Shown: positions 35,711 through 48,723, counted from the stretch's first letter. The stretch: 64,000 nucleotides of DNA from Eudromia elegans (GCA_003342815.1 PTEX01000297.1:529174-593173), one strand, 5' to 3'. Notes: generated by a model not told the origin, from the sequence alone. Numbers and translations: made by a program.

Positions 35711-38467
35711 TCATAACAAGGATTTGTAAGAATAAGATTTTTCTTTCACCTTTCTGACAATGCTTGGCAGTATTCTGCCATCATATGTACACTATTAAAT
35801 GCCAAGCTGGCCCAGGCAAGCCTCAAAGTCTTTTATATTCTTTCCTTCATTAATCTTTACTATGAGATTTATTTGTACATGTTGATCTAGGTGTAGCAAT
35901 AAACACATTTTATTGAATACTCACGGTGAATTAATGAGTGGAGCTCAATGGACGCAGATATTGTAGCATATTATTAACTCTGCAGGTTCAGAAAGCTGCA
36001 TAACCAGTTGCAAGGACATCTTCCTGGAGCTCAAAGATATGCGCTACACCTGCACAGTGCCAGGTTAAAAGCAATATAATGCTGGTTTATGCCACTTAAA
36101 CTTTATTTCAGCTCTGGTAATGAACTGTGTGTGTGCATGTAGCAGATAAGCTAAGTCTGAGAAGGCAAACTTTTAATATTTATGCATTTGTAGTCCAGGA
36201 GCATCCCAGAGCTCCAAGGTTTTAGCAGAAATATAAACCAAAACCACACCAAAACACACACACACATGCACATATAAGGAAAAGAAAATCTCAGACAGAA
36301 ATGAATAAGAAAATTAGAAGAGGAAATAAAAGAAACAGGAAACTGTAAGTCAGTAAGGCAACTTGAAGATACTACGCCAGATTGTGACTTCTGCTCATGT
36401 TCTGTCTATGAGATTTCAAATTTGATGTAGAAATAATTACAAAAATGTCTGAAGGATCAGAATGATGTTGATTTCATTAACGAAGTGTACGGGAGAAAGT
36501 GCAAGAGTATTTCTTTGAGAATTGGAGTCACCTTTTTCCTCACCAGATACTCAGATCTAGGGTCTGAAATGTTTCAGTTACCTCCCTTCAGGTCTTCTCA
36601 CTATTCCATGGAATTTATGCAGAGGCTTGTGTGTTATAAGCAAATTGTTGAAGTCCTTTGAACTGAAAATACAATTGTATACATTACACACCTACCCTAC
36701 CATTTATAAATATTATATTTAAACCTCTGGGAGCTTTTAGCACTCAGTATTGTTCATATTATTATGTACTCTTCCTTATGAAATTCTATTCTTTCCTTGC
36801 TGCTTGACTTTTCTCATCATTCTTGTAATTAAAATCTCTTTTAATTCCGTTTGGCATTTCACCATCTGTACACAAGGAAATACCTTGGAAATGGCCTGCC
36901 TGTGAGTATACGCTGTCCACTAATTAAAGTGTGTTTTAATCAGAGATTCTTAATCATCCTTAATTTTCAGGCTACAAGGGGGTTGTGTCTGCTCTCCTTT
37001 CCCCAGTGACTTCTTAACAAATGGCTGTACAAATGAAAAGTGACGTACAAATGAGATTGTGGGGCTCCATATTTATTCCTTTGCAGTGATTCCTGATCAG
37101 ATTTGCTCCATTTACAAGAAAAGTCATTAATTTTTTAACTGCTGCTTGGGCAGATATCATCAGGAATCCAGAAGTCAAGCTGTGTCCTTCACATCTGCAC
37201 TGCCAGCAGCAAAAATAAATAAATAAATGCATTAATAAATAAATAAGCTCTCTGTTAAATAAAGATGGGTGGGAGGGAGGAGGGAAGCTTGTTCTAGCAT
37301 TTGCAGTAGCATGGAAGCTTTTGACAAAAGCTTTTTGAAGCTTTCATTTGAACTGCCCCACAAACTTCTCCTGATCTTTTGGAACTGAATACTTTAAAGC
37401 AAAAATCCAAAAAATTACGCTAGAAAAGTTTATCATAAAAGTTTTGACAACTTTAATAACTGGGAAAAAAAATCCTCATATATGCTTTTACTTTAGGGGT
37501 TTATAGCTGAATCCTCTGAAATGAGGACAGTTTTATGCTGAATTAAGAAGTACTCTTGGCAAAAAAAATTTCAGTATATGATCAGGGTAGAATCTTATCC
37601 GAGATATTTTATGGTTACAGACAAGTGCTAAACACGAAAGGAATTATATACTGGGTATGTTCTTGATTTAGAAGTAGCAGAATCCAGAGAGAACTGGGCT
37701 TACTTGGGTTTTCTTCTTAGTGATGCTGAATGATTACTTCAGTTCTATTCCCATATTTTCTACCCTGTCCTCATCTTATCTTTTGGACTGCAGGCCTTTT
37801 AATGCAAATAATTTCTTTTACAAAGAAATGTTTACACATTTGCTTTGTTGTAATGAGACATAATTCATTATTCAGGTTGTTAACTACTGCCAAATATTAA
37901 ATCATAGTAATTTTAGGTTCCTTTTGTAGCTATTTTTTTCATATAAGAATTCTTGTTATATTGTTATATTTAAAAATTTTGCCAGCTCTTGCTAGTGGAC
38001 TCCATGGACAGGTGAACAGGAAGATTCTACCCTACTTGTTTCCATTTTTAACAAGTGATGGGAATGCATTTTTTTTCTCTTAAAGTTTGGGAAATTCTGT
38101 CCTGAAAGAACAATCTTCCCTCCTCTTCTTTACAACAGGAATATTATCTGATGCCAGCTGATGATAGAAGTACATTTCTCTCCCTCCTGACCTTTACTTC
38201 TTGCCAGGGATATTGGCTCCAACTAATTCTAGTTTTCATTCCAGTTGCCAGTGGGAAAACTCTGAAATCTACTCTCTGTACTTTACACACAACATGATAT
38301 TAAAGCAGTAGTAATAAATAGCATCAATCTGAATGCCTCGGTTCAGGTCTTACAGTCCCAAACGCCCTGCATTTGAAACTTTCCTACCAGTAGTATAAAA
38401 TCTTTAAGTAATAATTTTCTGAGCAAATCAGGCCAAAGGATATGAAAGAGACCACATTCTTAGGTTT
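35711..38467. other. AT-rich non-coding stretch with a possible conserved patch
   Basis: No gene is recognised. A CA tract lies at about 36253-36270. The part 36880-37210 stands out: it has even base composition, no microsatellite and several homeodomain-type motifs (CTAATTAAAG near 36920, TTTTAATCAG near 36935, TTCTTAATCATCCTTAATT near 36946), giving it the look of a conserved non-coding element. This is an impression that needs alignment. An (AAAT)n tract follows at 37211-37246. Confidence 0.45.
37211..37246. repeat. (AAAT)n tetranucleotide repeat
   Basis: Two short AAAT arrays separated by GCATT. Short enough to be fairly stable. Confidence 0.88.
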
Positions 38468-38630
38468 TCAGAGACTTGTGTTCAATCTCTTGCTGCTTCT
38501 CAAGCTTCATTTTTGAGACTAGTCAAGTCCCATGGCTTCTGTGTGCCTCGTTGCACAAGGTTGTCATGAGACCACATCCATTCCTAACCATAAATTGCTC
38601 CCCTATAAAGTACTCAGTGGAATAGCTGAA
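38468..38630 (+). mobile_element. MIR-like ancient SINE relic
   Basis: The order GAGACTTGTGTTCAATCTCT, TGCTGCTTCTC, ACTAGTCAAGTCCCATGGCT, TCTGTGTGCCTCGTTGC, GGTTGTCATGAGACC and CTATAAAGTACTCAGTGGAA follows sense-strand MIR: the GG-TTCGAATCC region, the TGGGCAAGTCACTTAACC-TCTCTGTGCCTCAGTTT core, then the GTTGTGAGGATT and TGTAAAGCGCTT tail. Similarity is patchy, and the L2-like 3' end is only partly present. It is weaker than the relic at 26058-26160 but covers more of the element. Confidence 0.55.
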
Positions 38631-40645
38631 TTAAACTCCAGATGAAACAGTCCCAGTTATTCCACCTGAGCAGCCCATGGTGCCACGTATTGACCTTGTA
38701 CACCAGCTACACCTTCCCACATTCCAGTGTATTCCTCAGTGTTATTGATCACTGGTTACCAGCTAAACTCAGGAGATCCACTCTCTAGGACACTAACAGT
38801 TGCCTTCTGTGGAGCTTGGAGTTGTCAGGGTGAAGGACGGTTTTTAAGGAATGCCTAACATTGCTGTTGGTGATAGCATAAAATATGTGCATACACAAAA
38901 CTTCATGGCAACATATTTATTAGAGAGTAACTGGGGAAAAAAAAAAGGGGGAAAAATTATATTATTCACATATCAGAAAAATCTGCCCTTATGCTGTCTA
39001 TGGACAGTAAAAGATGTGAAATGTTGGTAATATATCTTACTTCACATGTCAAAAGCAGAATTAACACTGAACTATACATCATAAAGATATAGATCATTGG
39101 TAGCCTGCTCAAAGAATACCAGCGGCTTTATTGATGTCATTGTTCTCCTCCTCCTATTTTCCCAGTGCCTAAACCCAGGAATATCTCATTAAACCAAGTC
39201 TTTTCAGGAAACGCCAGGGAGTATGGCAGTACAAAAAATCTCTAGTAAAACAAGGACTGCCAACTGAAACCATCAAGATCATTATCAGCAAAGACTTCAA
39301 ATGTGGCAAGTATAACAGGGCCAATTCTGAGTGCTAATGAGCATCCAGATAGGACAGGCATTTTCTCACCCCCTGAGGAAGGGTCATAACTAGTCTGACA
39401 AACTCAATGTGTCTCAGCATTGGAAGAAGAATACGCGTGAAAAGGTCCACAGGTGTCAGAAAATGAATATCTTTAAAGGTAGCTTAAATTGAGAACTCAG
39501 GGAAAGACAGTTCTGGATGAAGAATACATACACACACACATGCACACATACCACATACATATATATATGTATGCACAGATGCATTATAATTTTTTCCAGA
39601 TAGTGTTGTGTAATGCACATGGAAGAGAAAAAAATATATTTTATAATCCAAGATATTACAGGGATTATATGAAAAGACCAGAAATAAATTGAATTGTATT
39701 TATATGTTTTCTTCAATGAAGACAGCCTATTGACAGCTTCTACTTCCATCTTGTCAATACTTATGGATTGCATTAACATAAGGTGGGAGACATTTGTCCT
39801 TTCTCTATAAATGTGCCCATTTAGCAGTACCAACCATCAAATCAAGTTCCTTTGCAGGATCTTCCCACTCTTTTACTGTAGTGACTCTTCTGTGATAAGA
39901 CTCAACTCAGCAGAGCAAATTGTGGGAGAAGCAGGGGAATCATCTTCCATTACAGAAGTGGCTCCTTTCTCCTTCATCTACCATAATTGGTCAACGTAGC
40001 GCTGACAAGACTGTCACTATTCCCGCTTGATGACTAAAGTTTATGGCTGCTAGCTACCTTTTAGGCAGAGAGCCTTTCATCATAACACCACAAGGCATGT
40101 ATATCCATAATAAAATCTCTTTAACAATACTCTGTCCAGTTCTTTAAGAAAATTATGCCCCGGCACTGTCTTCTTTTCACCTTCTAAAACACACAAGTAT
40201 CTGGTAGAGGATTCATAATGCACTGGACCATCCTAAGGTGTTCCTAAGTACCTTCCACCTTCTTCTGGGGTCAGTCCTGACTACTTTACCTCTAATATGT
40301 TATATCTGTTCTCACCATCACTGTAGCCCCTTGATTTCTTCCATCCTTATCATAGATTTATAGCCAGTGTATAGACATATGACAGTTCTAGCTCTTCTTC
40401 CAGGAACACCTACCAGTACCCAAACACACTGAAAGTGATCCACCAGCTTGTGAGGACTGAGCAATCCTGTTGAAATTCAATAAGCTTATTCACATGTTTT
40501 GTACTTCCATTTTTTTTTTATTATTTATTTTAGTGCTGTTATTGATTAGGATCACTACTCTTATTGATTAGGATCACATTTCTGATAGTTGTGACTTGAA
40601 AAGCTTCTTCCCAGACATTAAGACATACTAAAATTATTTGCTTGC
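38631..40645. other. Non-coding stretch, no gene recognised
   Basis: Nothing recognisable. A short CA/TATG-rich tract is at about 39524-39572. The direct repeat TTATTGATTAGGATCAC occurs at 40539-40555 and again at 40561-40577, next to the purine array that follows. The CT-richer part 40120-40480 has no known motif. Confidence 0.5.
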
Positions 40646-41231
40646 AAAGGAAGGGAGGAAGGAAGGAAGGGAGGAAGGGAGGAAGGGAGGAAGGGAGGAA
40701 GGGAGGAAGGGAGGAAGGGAGGAAGGNNNNNNNNNNNNNNNNNNNNNNNNNNNNNNNNNNNNNNNNNNNNNNNNNNNNNNNNNNNNNNNNNNNNNNNNNN
40801 NNNNNNNNNNNNNNNNNNNNNNNNNNNNNNNNNNNNNNNNNNNNNNNNNNNNNNNNNNNNNNNNNNNNNNNNNNNNNNNNNNNNNNNNNNNNNNNNNNNN
40901 NNNNNNNNNNNNNNNNNNNNNNNNNNNNNNNNNNNNNNNNNNNNNNNNNNNNNNNNNNNNNNNNNNNNNNNNNNNNNNNNNNNNNNNNNNNNNNNNNNNN
41001 NNNNNNNNNNNNNNNNNNNNNNNNNNNNNNNNNNNNNNNNNNNNNNNNNNNNNNNNNNNNNNNNNNNNNNNNNNNNNNNNNNNNNNNNNNNNNNNNNNNN
41101 NNNNNNNNNNNNNNNNNNNNNNNNNNNNNNNNNNNNGAAGGAAGGAAGGAAGGAAGGAAGGAAGGAAGGAAGGAAGGAAGGAAGGAAGGAAGGAAGGAAG
41201 GAAGGAAGGAAGGAAGGAAGGAAGGAAGGAA
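40646..41231. repeat. GGAA-type purine microsatellite interrupted by a gap
   Basis: The left side (40646-40726) is mostly an eight-base unit GGAAGGGA, while the right side (41137-41231) is a pure four-base GAAG array of about 23 units. The two sides differ, so the unseen middle must contain a change of unit. The long frames of 202-249 codons seen here are only repeat translated through undetermined bases and are not genes. Confidence 0.97.
40727..41136. other. Assembly gap, 410 undetermined bases
   Basis: A run of 410 N lies inside the purine repeat. The length may be an estimate and not a measured size. The gap is explained by the repeat, which short reads do not span and which polymerases copy poorly. 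Confidence 1.
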
Positions 41232-42991
41232 CATTTTGAAAAGTGAATGTAGTGAACCTGTGCCTGAACGCTTTTCTCCAGTATTCACCCAGTTCCCATA
41301 CTAAAGGGGAAAAATAGCTACTTCCATTACAAAATGTGTACCAGCTCTCTTAATACAGCAGAATATATATTTTATTTCAGAGAATAAACAATCTTGGCTA
41401 GCTATACTGCTTTTCTCAAAAACTACTGTAGAACAAATGTTTAAGTTCTAAATAATGTAATTTTTTTTCTTAGCCAGTATCTCCCCACCTGATAATTCAT
41501 ACAAATCTATGTGTGAAAAATGCCATGACTTCCCTTCATCTAGAGAATCGGTAATCATACCCTAAAATTTTCTCTTTTTACTATCCACTTAATAAACTAT
41601 TATTACTTCCTATACAGAATTAGAGTAATTCCCTATATTCTTTTCATTTTGTGGAGAATGTGTAGTGTCTTTGAAAATTTTTGCACTGTTTGTGCAAATA
41701 CTAAATTATTTGGGAATCAAGTCTTTTCACATGCTCCAATACATTGGATAGTTATAATGCAGAGGTGTCTTACACTCATCTTATTAAGAGATCTGTCTGA
41801 ATTGGGTATAATTTCCAGTATTTCCTTGCTCTTTTGTTAAATATAGATTATTCTTATTGTAAAATGGAAGACCATTCATGCTTTTATAATAGGTTATGTA
41901 GACTTTTTATAAGAAAAAAAAATGCTTTCAATTTTATAAATAAATCACAGACTTATGGTAACTATGACTTCTGTACCATGCACAGCAAGGGTACTGATAG
42001 GTTATCATCATATGAGAATGGAAAACATGTTGACAGAGTTAAGTTCTCCATTTTATGACTTGAGAGCAGTGTGCTATAACAGCTGCAGCAGTCAGCTAGG
42101 AATCCTGTGCAACCCACTCTAAGAGTTCATGTATTATTTGTGCTTGTCATGTTCCATCAGACATTTTATCTGATGTTGTCAATGCACCAAATGTTGTATA
42201 ACTAAAGTTGTTCTCATGTCTTTGTGCCTTCAGCTCTGTTCATTGCTACATCTTAACACATGCATAACTTTATGAGTCATTATTTTGTCATGCTGCTGCT
42301 TGATTTTTTTCTAAACTTGTTTTCAAGGACCTGATACAAGTTCATCTGTAAGCATTAAGGTCACTGGTGCTCTTCCTTATGGTATTGTTGATATCACTTT
42401 TTTAAGCCAAGTTCTTCTTTCAACAAAGACTGGCCTCTTGTCATTAACATCTTCATTCTTGCACCGAAGAAGGTCAAAACAGTGGAAAGGTACTCCTCAC
42501 AGCTTAGGGAAATCACAAGACTGTCTTCTAAATTCTAGAAAAGACAAAACATCCAATGAACAAGCCTAAAGCAACACGACTGCTAGAAGTACAGTTCACT
42601 GGGATCACTAAGACTCTGAGTACTTGCCCCTCAAAGAACTACAGGTAGTGACAAAATGTGTGCTATTATGCCATATGACAGTGAGAGATGGAAGCAGAGA
42701 GATTAAGTAGCTGCACAGGAACTCTCTGTCAGTGTGAAAAATTGAAGCCATGCTTCCCACATGACAGCCCATGGCTTCTAGCATATGAGATGGTTTTCTT
42801 CTCACCGATAGCAGGACAAACTGTCCTGGCTGACAGGAGTTCACAAGGTGGAGCCACACTGGATTAAAAAGACTAGTAGCCGGCTGTAGAAATGCCTATC
42901 CCAGAAACTCGTAGAAAGTTATTCTTTGGGAACAGTATTTAGAATCAGAGGAGACAGGTAAGAACCATAAGTTTTAGTAGTTGATACTGAC

Positions 42992-43072
42992 AGCACTGTC
43001 TAAAGCAGGAGACAGTGCTCTGAATTTGAATGTTGCTCTAGAGCAAAGCAGACTCTCTGTCAAGGGACAGAG
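42992..43072. repeat. Cluster of three perfect inverted repeats
   Basis: AGCACTGTCT and AGACAGTGCT pair across an eight-base spacer (42992-43019); TTGCTCTAGAGCAA is a perfect 14-base palindrome (43033-43046); CTCTGTC and GACAGAG pair across AAGG (43055-43072). All three lie within 81 bases. Each alone could be chance in 64 kb. No known RNA gene matches. Confidence 0.6.
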
Positions 43073-44163
43073 AAACCAGAGTGGTGCAAATGCCCCAGAT
43101 TACAAAAGCTTTTAACTGCCAGGTCATCTCACCAGGATATATCGGTTTATTCTGCGGCAAAGCAGCAGGGACTTCTTTATGCCTCTCCTCCTTCTTTACT
43201 GCTCATCTCCTTCTCCCTCTGAAGATACCTTTTTTTTTTTTTTTCTTTTTTTTGCTTTCAAATCTGATCCTACTAATTAAAGGGGAAAAAAACAATTAGA
43301 GAGAAAGCAACATTATTGTCCCAAAAGAGTAGCAAGGAACAACAAATAAAGACAAGAAGCCTACTAAGAGTGATTTTTAACATATGAGAAACTGCACTGC
43401 TCACATTCATTAGATAACAAGCACCATATCATCAAATAGGCATCACTCAGAAGCACAACACCCATTTCGATGTCAAAGAGGACACCCAGCTCAGAGGACA
43501 TGCTGAACCTGACTGATCCTTCTTTAAGGCAGGAAACTCACCGAAGAGGAGTAGAGCAGCATTGAATCAAGTGTTGCCCAAGTCCCACAGAGAGAAAACG
43601 TTGTCCAAAGAACACAATAGCCCAAGCAAATTTCCCAAAATTAAGAAAGTGCAAGTCCGATCCAATGCTATTTGAAGTCAATACGAATCACTGTAGCAAC
43701 TTGAATAGGCTAAGGATAAAGCCCTCAGTGCAGAATTTCTGATGGAGATGTTTGAAGAATTATTATCTCTGTGGGACAAAGATGAAAAAGATCTTGTCCA
43801 GTCAAGACAGTCTTGTCCATCAAGTCCTGACATTTGCTATTTCAACTATCTCACCACACATTCCCTCTCTAGTTGTATCTGTCTCCATTTGTGTAATGTC
43901 AGAACAAAGGTGCAACAGTCCAATATTTCACTTATGAAGAGGACAATGCACAAGGGATAACAGAAGTCATTTCTTTAAATCCTGAAGTAAAAATTTTAAT
44001 TATGGTGAAAATGAAAATAAGATGCTTGTGATCCTTCCTTTGAGGGTCATTGTGTTCATATTAAGATCCTGGTAGCTGTGATACTCCAAAAAGGCATACA
44101 AATATGTCTTTGCAATAAATGTCCTCACTGGAACAAAGTGAATGATTATACAATTGATGATGC

Positions 44164-44243
44164 AAAATAAAATAAAATAAAATAAAATAAAATAAAATAA
44201 AATAAAATAAAATAAAATAAAATAAAATAAAATAAAATAAAAT
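44164..44243. repeat. (AAAAT)16 pentanucleotide repeat
   Basis: Sixteen perfect AAAAT units without interruption. A perfect array of this length is probably young and polymorphic. No retrotransposon body precedes it that would make it a tail. Confidence 0.97.
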
Positions 44244-45694
44244 GATAAAGATCAATCTTCCTCGGATATGCTAGGAATTCGCTGTTAAAAAACATGAAAA
44301 GGGGAAAAATAGTGTCCAATGTTAGCTGGTTGGACTCTGAACTCAGAAAAGAGAATAGGACTGCTGAGTAAGAATGAGCTATTTTTACAGCCTCTTTTCA
44401 GAGTAGAACCATAATTTAAAGGGCTCGAACAAAGTTTATGCCCATATAAGTGTGAATCTCTGCTTAGAGATTTCTCATTAAAAAAGATACAAACCAATAG
44501 TCATTTATAGCATTAATTTATGTTATTTGGTGTATGTATTAGTGGAAAAATCTAATCAAATTTTAAGAATAAAAAATAATTTAAAACATCTTATTTCAAA
44601 AAGAAAATAAAAAAAAAAATCTTTTTCTCCAATAGGTTTCATTTTTCTGTTCTACTGTTCTTTGGATACATATTAGTGTCTTTAAGAGAGGCTAATGAAA
44701 ACTTCATGATAGGTCATTTACACACCACATTTTCTGCTTCTCTTTGTAGGTTTTGTGTGAATCTTCACTGTCTCAATTTCCATTGAAATTTTTGGAAATT
44801 ATTTTTGTTTGCCAGCTTTATGAGGCAAACATCTATATCTTAAAATTTATGTTTGGACAATATGAGTTACAGATTTGAATCTTCTCGCTGAAGGAAAGAA
44901 ACTCTGGAAGTTAGGTTTCTAGTGTAAAATTTTCCTATTACTTATGTATTTATTTTATCCAGGCATTTTGGCAAATATTCTTGTAACATTTGGGGGAGTC
45001 ACCAGATGGCACTAAAACATTGCATGGTGCCAAAAATCATTACATTTGTTGCCAATAAATGCATTACTTTACAATAATATAATTCCTCTCTACTTTGGCC
45101 ATAGCTTGGACTGATATCTACTAATATCCAGTGTCCTACAGTCACTGACCCCCTGCTCATTGAGCCAGAGAACACTGGGGTGAACTTAAAGTCACAGGTG
45201 CTTAATCTGGAACCATTAATCCACTGCGAATACTGCTGTCATAATTTTAGTGCTGAGATTTTGTTCCTCTTCTGGGAGGCTGAATCTGTCAAAAACAAGT
45301 TTTACATTGTCTGCTTACTTCATCAATACAGACTCCAGCCTCTTCTCAAGAAGCCACCAGCACTTTTGCTGACACCAGGTTCAACTCCATCTTTCCTTCT
45401 CGTTTCCACTGTGCAGGAGAAATACTGAGTGCTGTAGATACTACTATCATATTTAACATGAATCTGTATTCTGCTCGATACACACACTATTCACAATTAT
45501 ATTAACTAATACCTGATCGCTCACATAAAGTGCATGATGTTCTCCTCTTGTGCAGTCCACAAAGCATGACAATACTTATCTTAGCAAAATTGCCTACAGA
45601 AGAGCAAGAGCTCAGTCAAGCAGAAGAGACTCTTATTTCAATTTTAGAGTGGATTATTTCAGTTTAACATAAGCCTAACTGATTAAAAATAAGA

Positions 45695-45770
45695 TTTAAA
45701 TGTTTATGAAATATTAGACCAGAAGTCTCTCTACCCCAGTTTTCTGTATGGAACAATGACCCAAACTATG
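45695..45770 (-). mobile_element. Ancient CR1-like LINE relic, terminal fragment
   Basis: On the + strand, AATATTAGACCAGAAGTCTC, CTACCCCAGTTTTCTGT and AACAATGACCCAAACTA follow the reverse complement of the 3' terminus of old reptile-type CR1, where GGGTCAGACCA-AGGTCC-TCTAGCCCAGTATCCTGTC-GACAGTGGCCAATACC occurs. Only about 75 bases can be matched, so the call is tentative. Confidence 0.42.
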
Positions 45771-48723
45771 AGTATATGAAAACAAACAAACACACAAACA
45801 AACAAAAAAAAAAAACCACACAAATTAAGCTCCATTGAAAGGTCTAAGAATATTCCAGAAAGCTTTTGCAAAACATTACGTACCAAAATAACGTTATTTG
45901 CTTATATCTACTTCTACTTCTGCACTGTCATTTATTCACATTTTTGTAGTCCTTTTTATTATTACGCCCTTTTAAGTTCCCTGTCTAGATAGATCTCTTC
46001 TCACCATCTCCTAAGTTATAAAAAACAAATACTTTTAGCATTTTTTTCCCCAGTTACTATAATTCGTTATAATCTTTTAACCAGTGACTGCTTTATCGTA
46101 ACCTTGACAAATGAGTTTTACAAATATTGAAAGAACCTGTCCAGCTCTATTCTGAGGAAAATACACAAACTCAGGAAGAATATCGTGTGTATGTGATCTT
46201 TCTAGGGGAACTCAGAGAACAATTACGTAAGTCATGTAAGACTTCAGAAAAAAAATGCTAAAAATGTCTACTGAGTGACAGATCCTGCTAAATCAGTAAA
46301 TCACTAATTTGTCTAGAAAGAAGAATATGTTATTCGCCCACACTCTCTTTCAAAAGAACTATTTAAAAAAAAATCATGGAAATTTTGACAAAATAAAATG
46401 TATAATTTTCTTTTTGAAAGCTACAGGCAGACTGGAGCAACCTCATTTGGGACAAGAAGTCTCCTGTCCAAGTGACACTTGTTTTGCTAATGCATTTCCT
46501 TTCTTCTCTTTCCTTCTACATCTCCCTCATCCCATCTGAAAGGTCATGGACCACCTTGACCACAGGGCCCCTTTTCATCTGACTGCACTACATGACCAAC
46601 TGAGGCTTTGATCTTCTTCTGTTAGTCGCAAATAATACAGTACTATAAATTTAATACTCCTAACATTACTAACAGTAACAAGTATATTCTAGCATTTAAC
46701 TTAGGATCACAGTCAACATCAAAATCCTTCCCTGATCAGTTGCTTACATCACCCTATAGGTCTTGAGTACTCAGTACTTTGAACTTCAAGAACTCATTTA
46801 CCCACAAGGTCAGATTTACATATTGCAGGCAGCTGAATCTGTTCAATGGAAAGGACAGAGCAGAGAGTAGGGCAAGCAGAGTAGTTTGTTTGAGGCTCCC
46901 TGTTGGCATAGTCAAGAGTGGGAAGAAGAAGGTTTTTCAAGGTAAAGTGTTTTTTGGTTTTTTTTTTTTTTTTTTTTTACACTGAAATCTGTCTATAATA
47001 ATTTCTATTTGTGTATTTTCAAGAAACATGGAGGATATTCATAACATTATTGCTGCAATCACTGTTTTTAATTCCACATGATATATACTGCAAAAGTTCA
47101 AGAGACACATTTGAAATAATGCCTTTGGGATAGCAATAGCACCTCTGAAACAATTAACTGCAGCAGATAAATGAGTAATTCTCCATAAAGAATCTCACAT
47201 TCATGATGACAGCGTGGACCTTGCCTAGGAATTCACACATTCTCCTAGAAAACATAAAGCCAAAATGTCTCCGAGCTGTTCCCTGGTCCGCTCATTCTCT
47301 TTACAGGCATAAAGCCATAATCTGGGCCCACTCTGGTATCGATTCATCATGTCCTGAGTTTCTACACTACTTTATGAGCAAAGCAAGGAGGCAACATATT
47401 TTTCTCTAGAACAAATCCACTCTATGATAGATGAAGCTTCACAAATGCACGCTCCAGAAAGCATCCAATCATTTAAAGAACTCCCACGACCAACCACAGT
47501 CACCTTGAAATATTTTGGAATACTTGATAAATCTCTCTCTTAGGCTTTTTTTTTTTTTTTTTTTTTTTTTAGTTTGTATGTGAAATTACCTGACTAAACA
47601 CTTTGGTTAAAGTCAGAAAAAAGTACCTTCTCCATCACATACTTCAAAGTTTTTGTTAGCCAGGATTTCTCTTGATCAGATGTGATTCTCTTGATCACAC
47701 CTTTGACTGTATGTCACCTCCAGTGACGTTTCTACAGTGTGGAAAAATACCTGCTGGAGGAAGCCACTTTGTGGCCCTCAGCTTCATCTTTTCATCTGCA
47801 GCTTGTGCTGCAGGTAGAATTACTGATTGCTGTTTCACTCCTACAGATGCAGCCCTAACAGTCTAAATATGGCAGCACTGAAGCAGTTCATAAACATTAA
47901 TTAATGCATCCTCATAATATCCCTCTGAGGAGAGTGATGATGGAGTAGTGAAGGTGTCTTGGTATAGATCCAGAGGTGCGAGTTCATGCCTCTCCTTGGA
48001 CTCATTCCAAGTGTTACTCCCAGTCAGCTCAGCTATAGATGAGTACCACATCACTGGGGCTGAGGAAATCAAAGGCAGCTAGATGGGAGATCAGCCATAA
48101 TGCTCCCTTGTGGGAGTTTAGCAACAGAAATCTGTTGTCCTTGCCCAGACTAACACAATTAGCCCCAGCAATGTTTTGATGCTGATATGTAAAGAGGTGT
48201 TGCTGTCACCACTCTGCTGAACAGGGGGAGAAAGATTCAGGTCCTCAATGGTGTATGAAGCTCTACGCCCCTGTAACCTCAGTAGGAATTAGTTCTATAA
48301 TTACGTGGGGTATTTGAGCCTCAGTAATTTGTCTCAGTTTTGTGGCAGAATAGAAAATTGACCCTGACTCATAAGTTCCATCTACTGGGATATTTGTTTT
48401 CTCTTCTGCAAATCTTTGCTGATAAAAGCAATAATTACTCAAGAGAGTCATCCCACTGAGTAAAAGAAGAAATTCTTGAAAATACATATGCATTGTCACA
48501 CAACTGGGAATAAAGCTTGTTTAGTCATACAAGATGAAAGATAATAAATACTGCTTTGTATTCACTGTCTGTCATATTCATTATTCTTATTAAAAGATCC
48601 AACATTGTTTTCAGGATGGAACAAAACAATTGCTGCTTTGGAGAGTTTATGTAAAACTTTTCATCCCAGAAACTAATAAGACATTTATAAATAGTAATTA
48701 ACTAAACTTTTGTAAATTATAAT
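45771..48723. other. Non-coding stretch, no gene recognised
   Basis: No gene is recognised. It holds an AAAC/A-rich tract at about 45780-45815 and two long T runs: 46950-46978 (T with a GG near its start) and 47546-47570 (25 T). Open stretches here are short and unrecognised. Confidence 0.5.
47546..47570. repeat. T homopolymer (25)
   Basis: Uninterrupted run of 25 T bases after ATCTCTCTCTTAGGC. Simple repeat; no element body recognised on either side. Confidence 0.92.

Larger units (their letters stand above)
41232..45694. other. AT-rich non-coding stretch, no gene recognised
   Basis: No gene is recognised. Contents: T-rich tract at 43230-43253, the AAAAT array listed separately, and a cluster of three perfect inverted repeats at 42991-43072. 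A CTCF-like sequence, CACCAGATGGCAC, lies near 45000-45012. The patch at 43625-43740 contains TTGAAGTCAAT-type text seen in some old amniote repeats, but it is too diverged to name. Confidence 0.5.

Noticed and set aside
40539..41304. Open frames of 202-249 codons across the purine repeat, both strands
   Set aside because: They are translated simple repeat and 410 undetermined bases; no coding content.
43625..43740. TTGAAGTCAAT-type text resembling a common old amniote repeat
   Set aside because: Too diverged to name; no second independent block.
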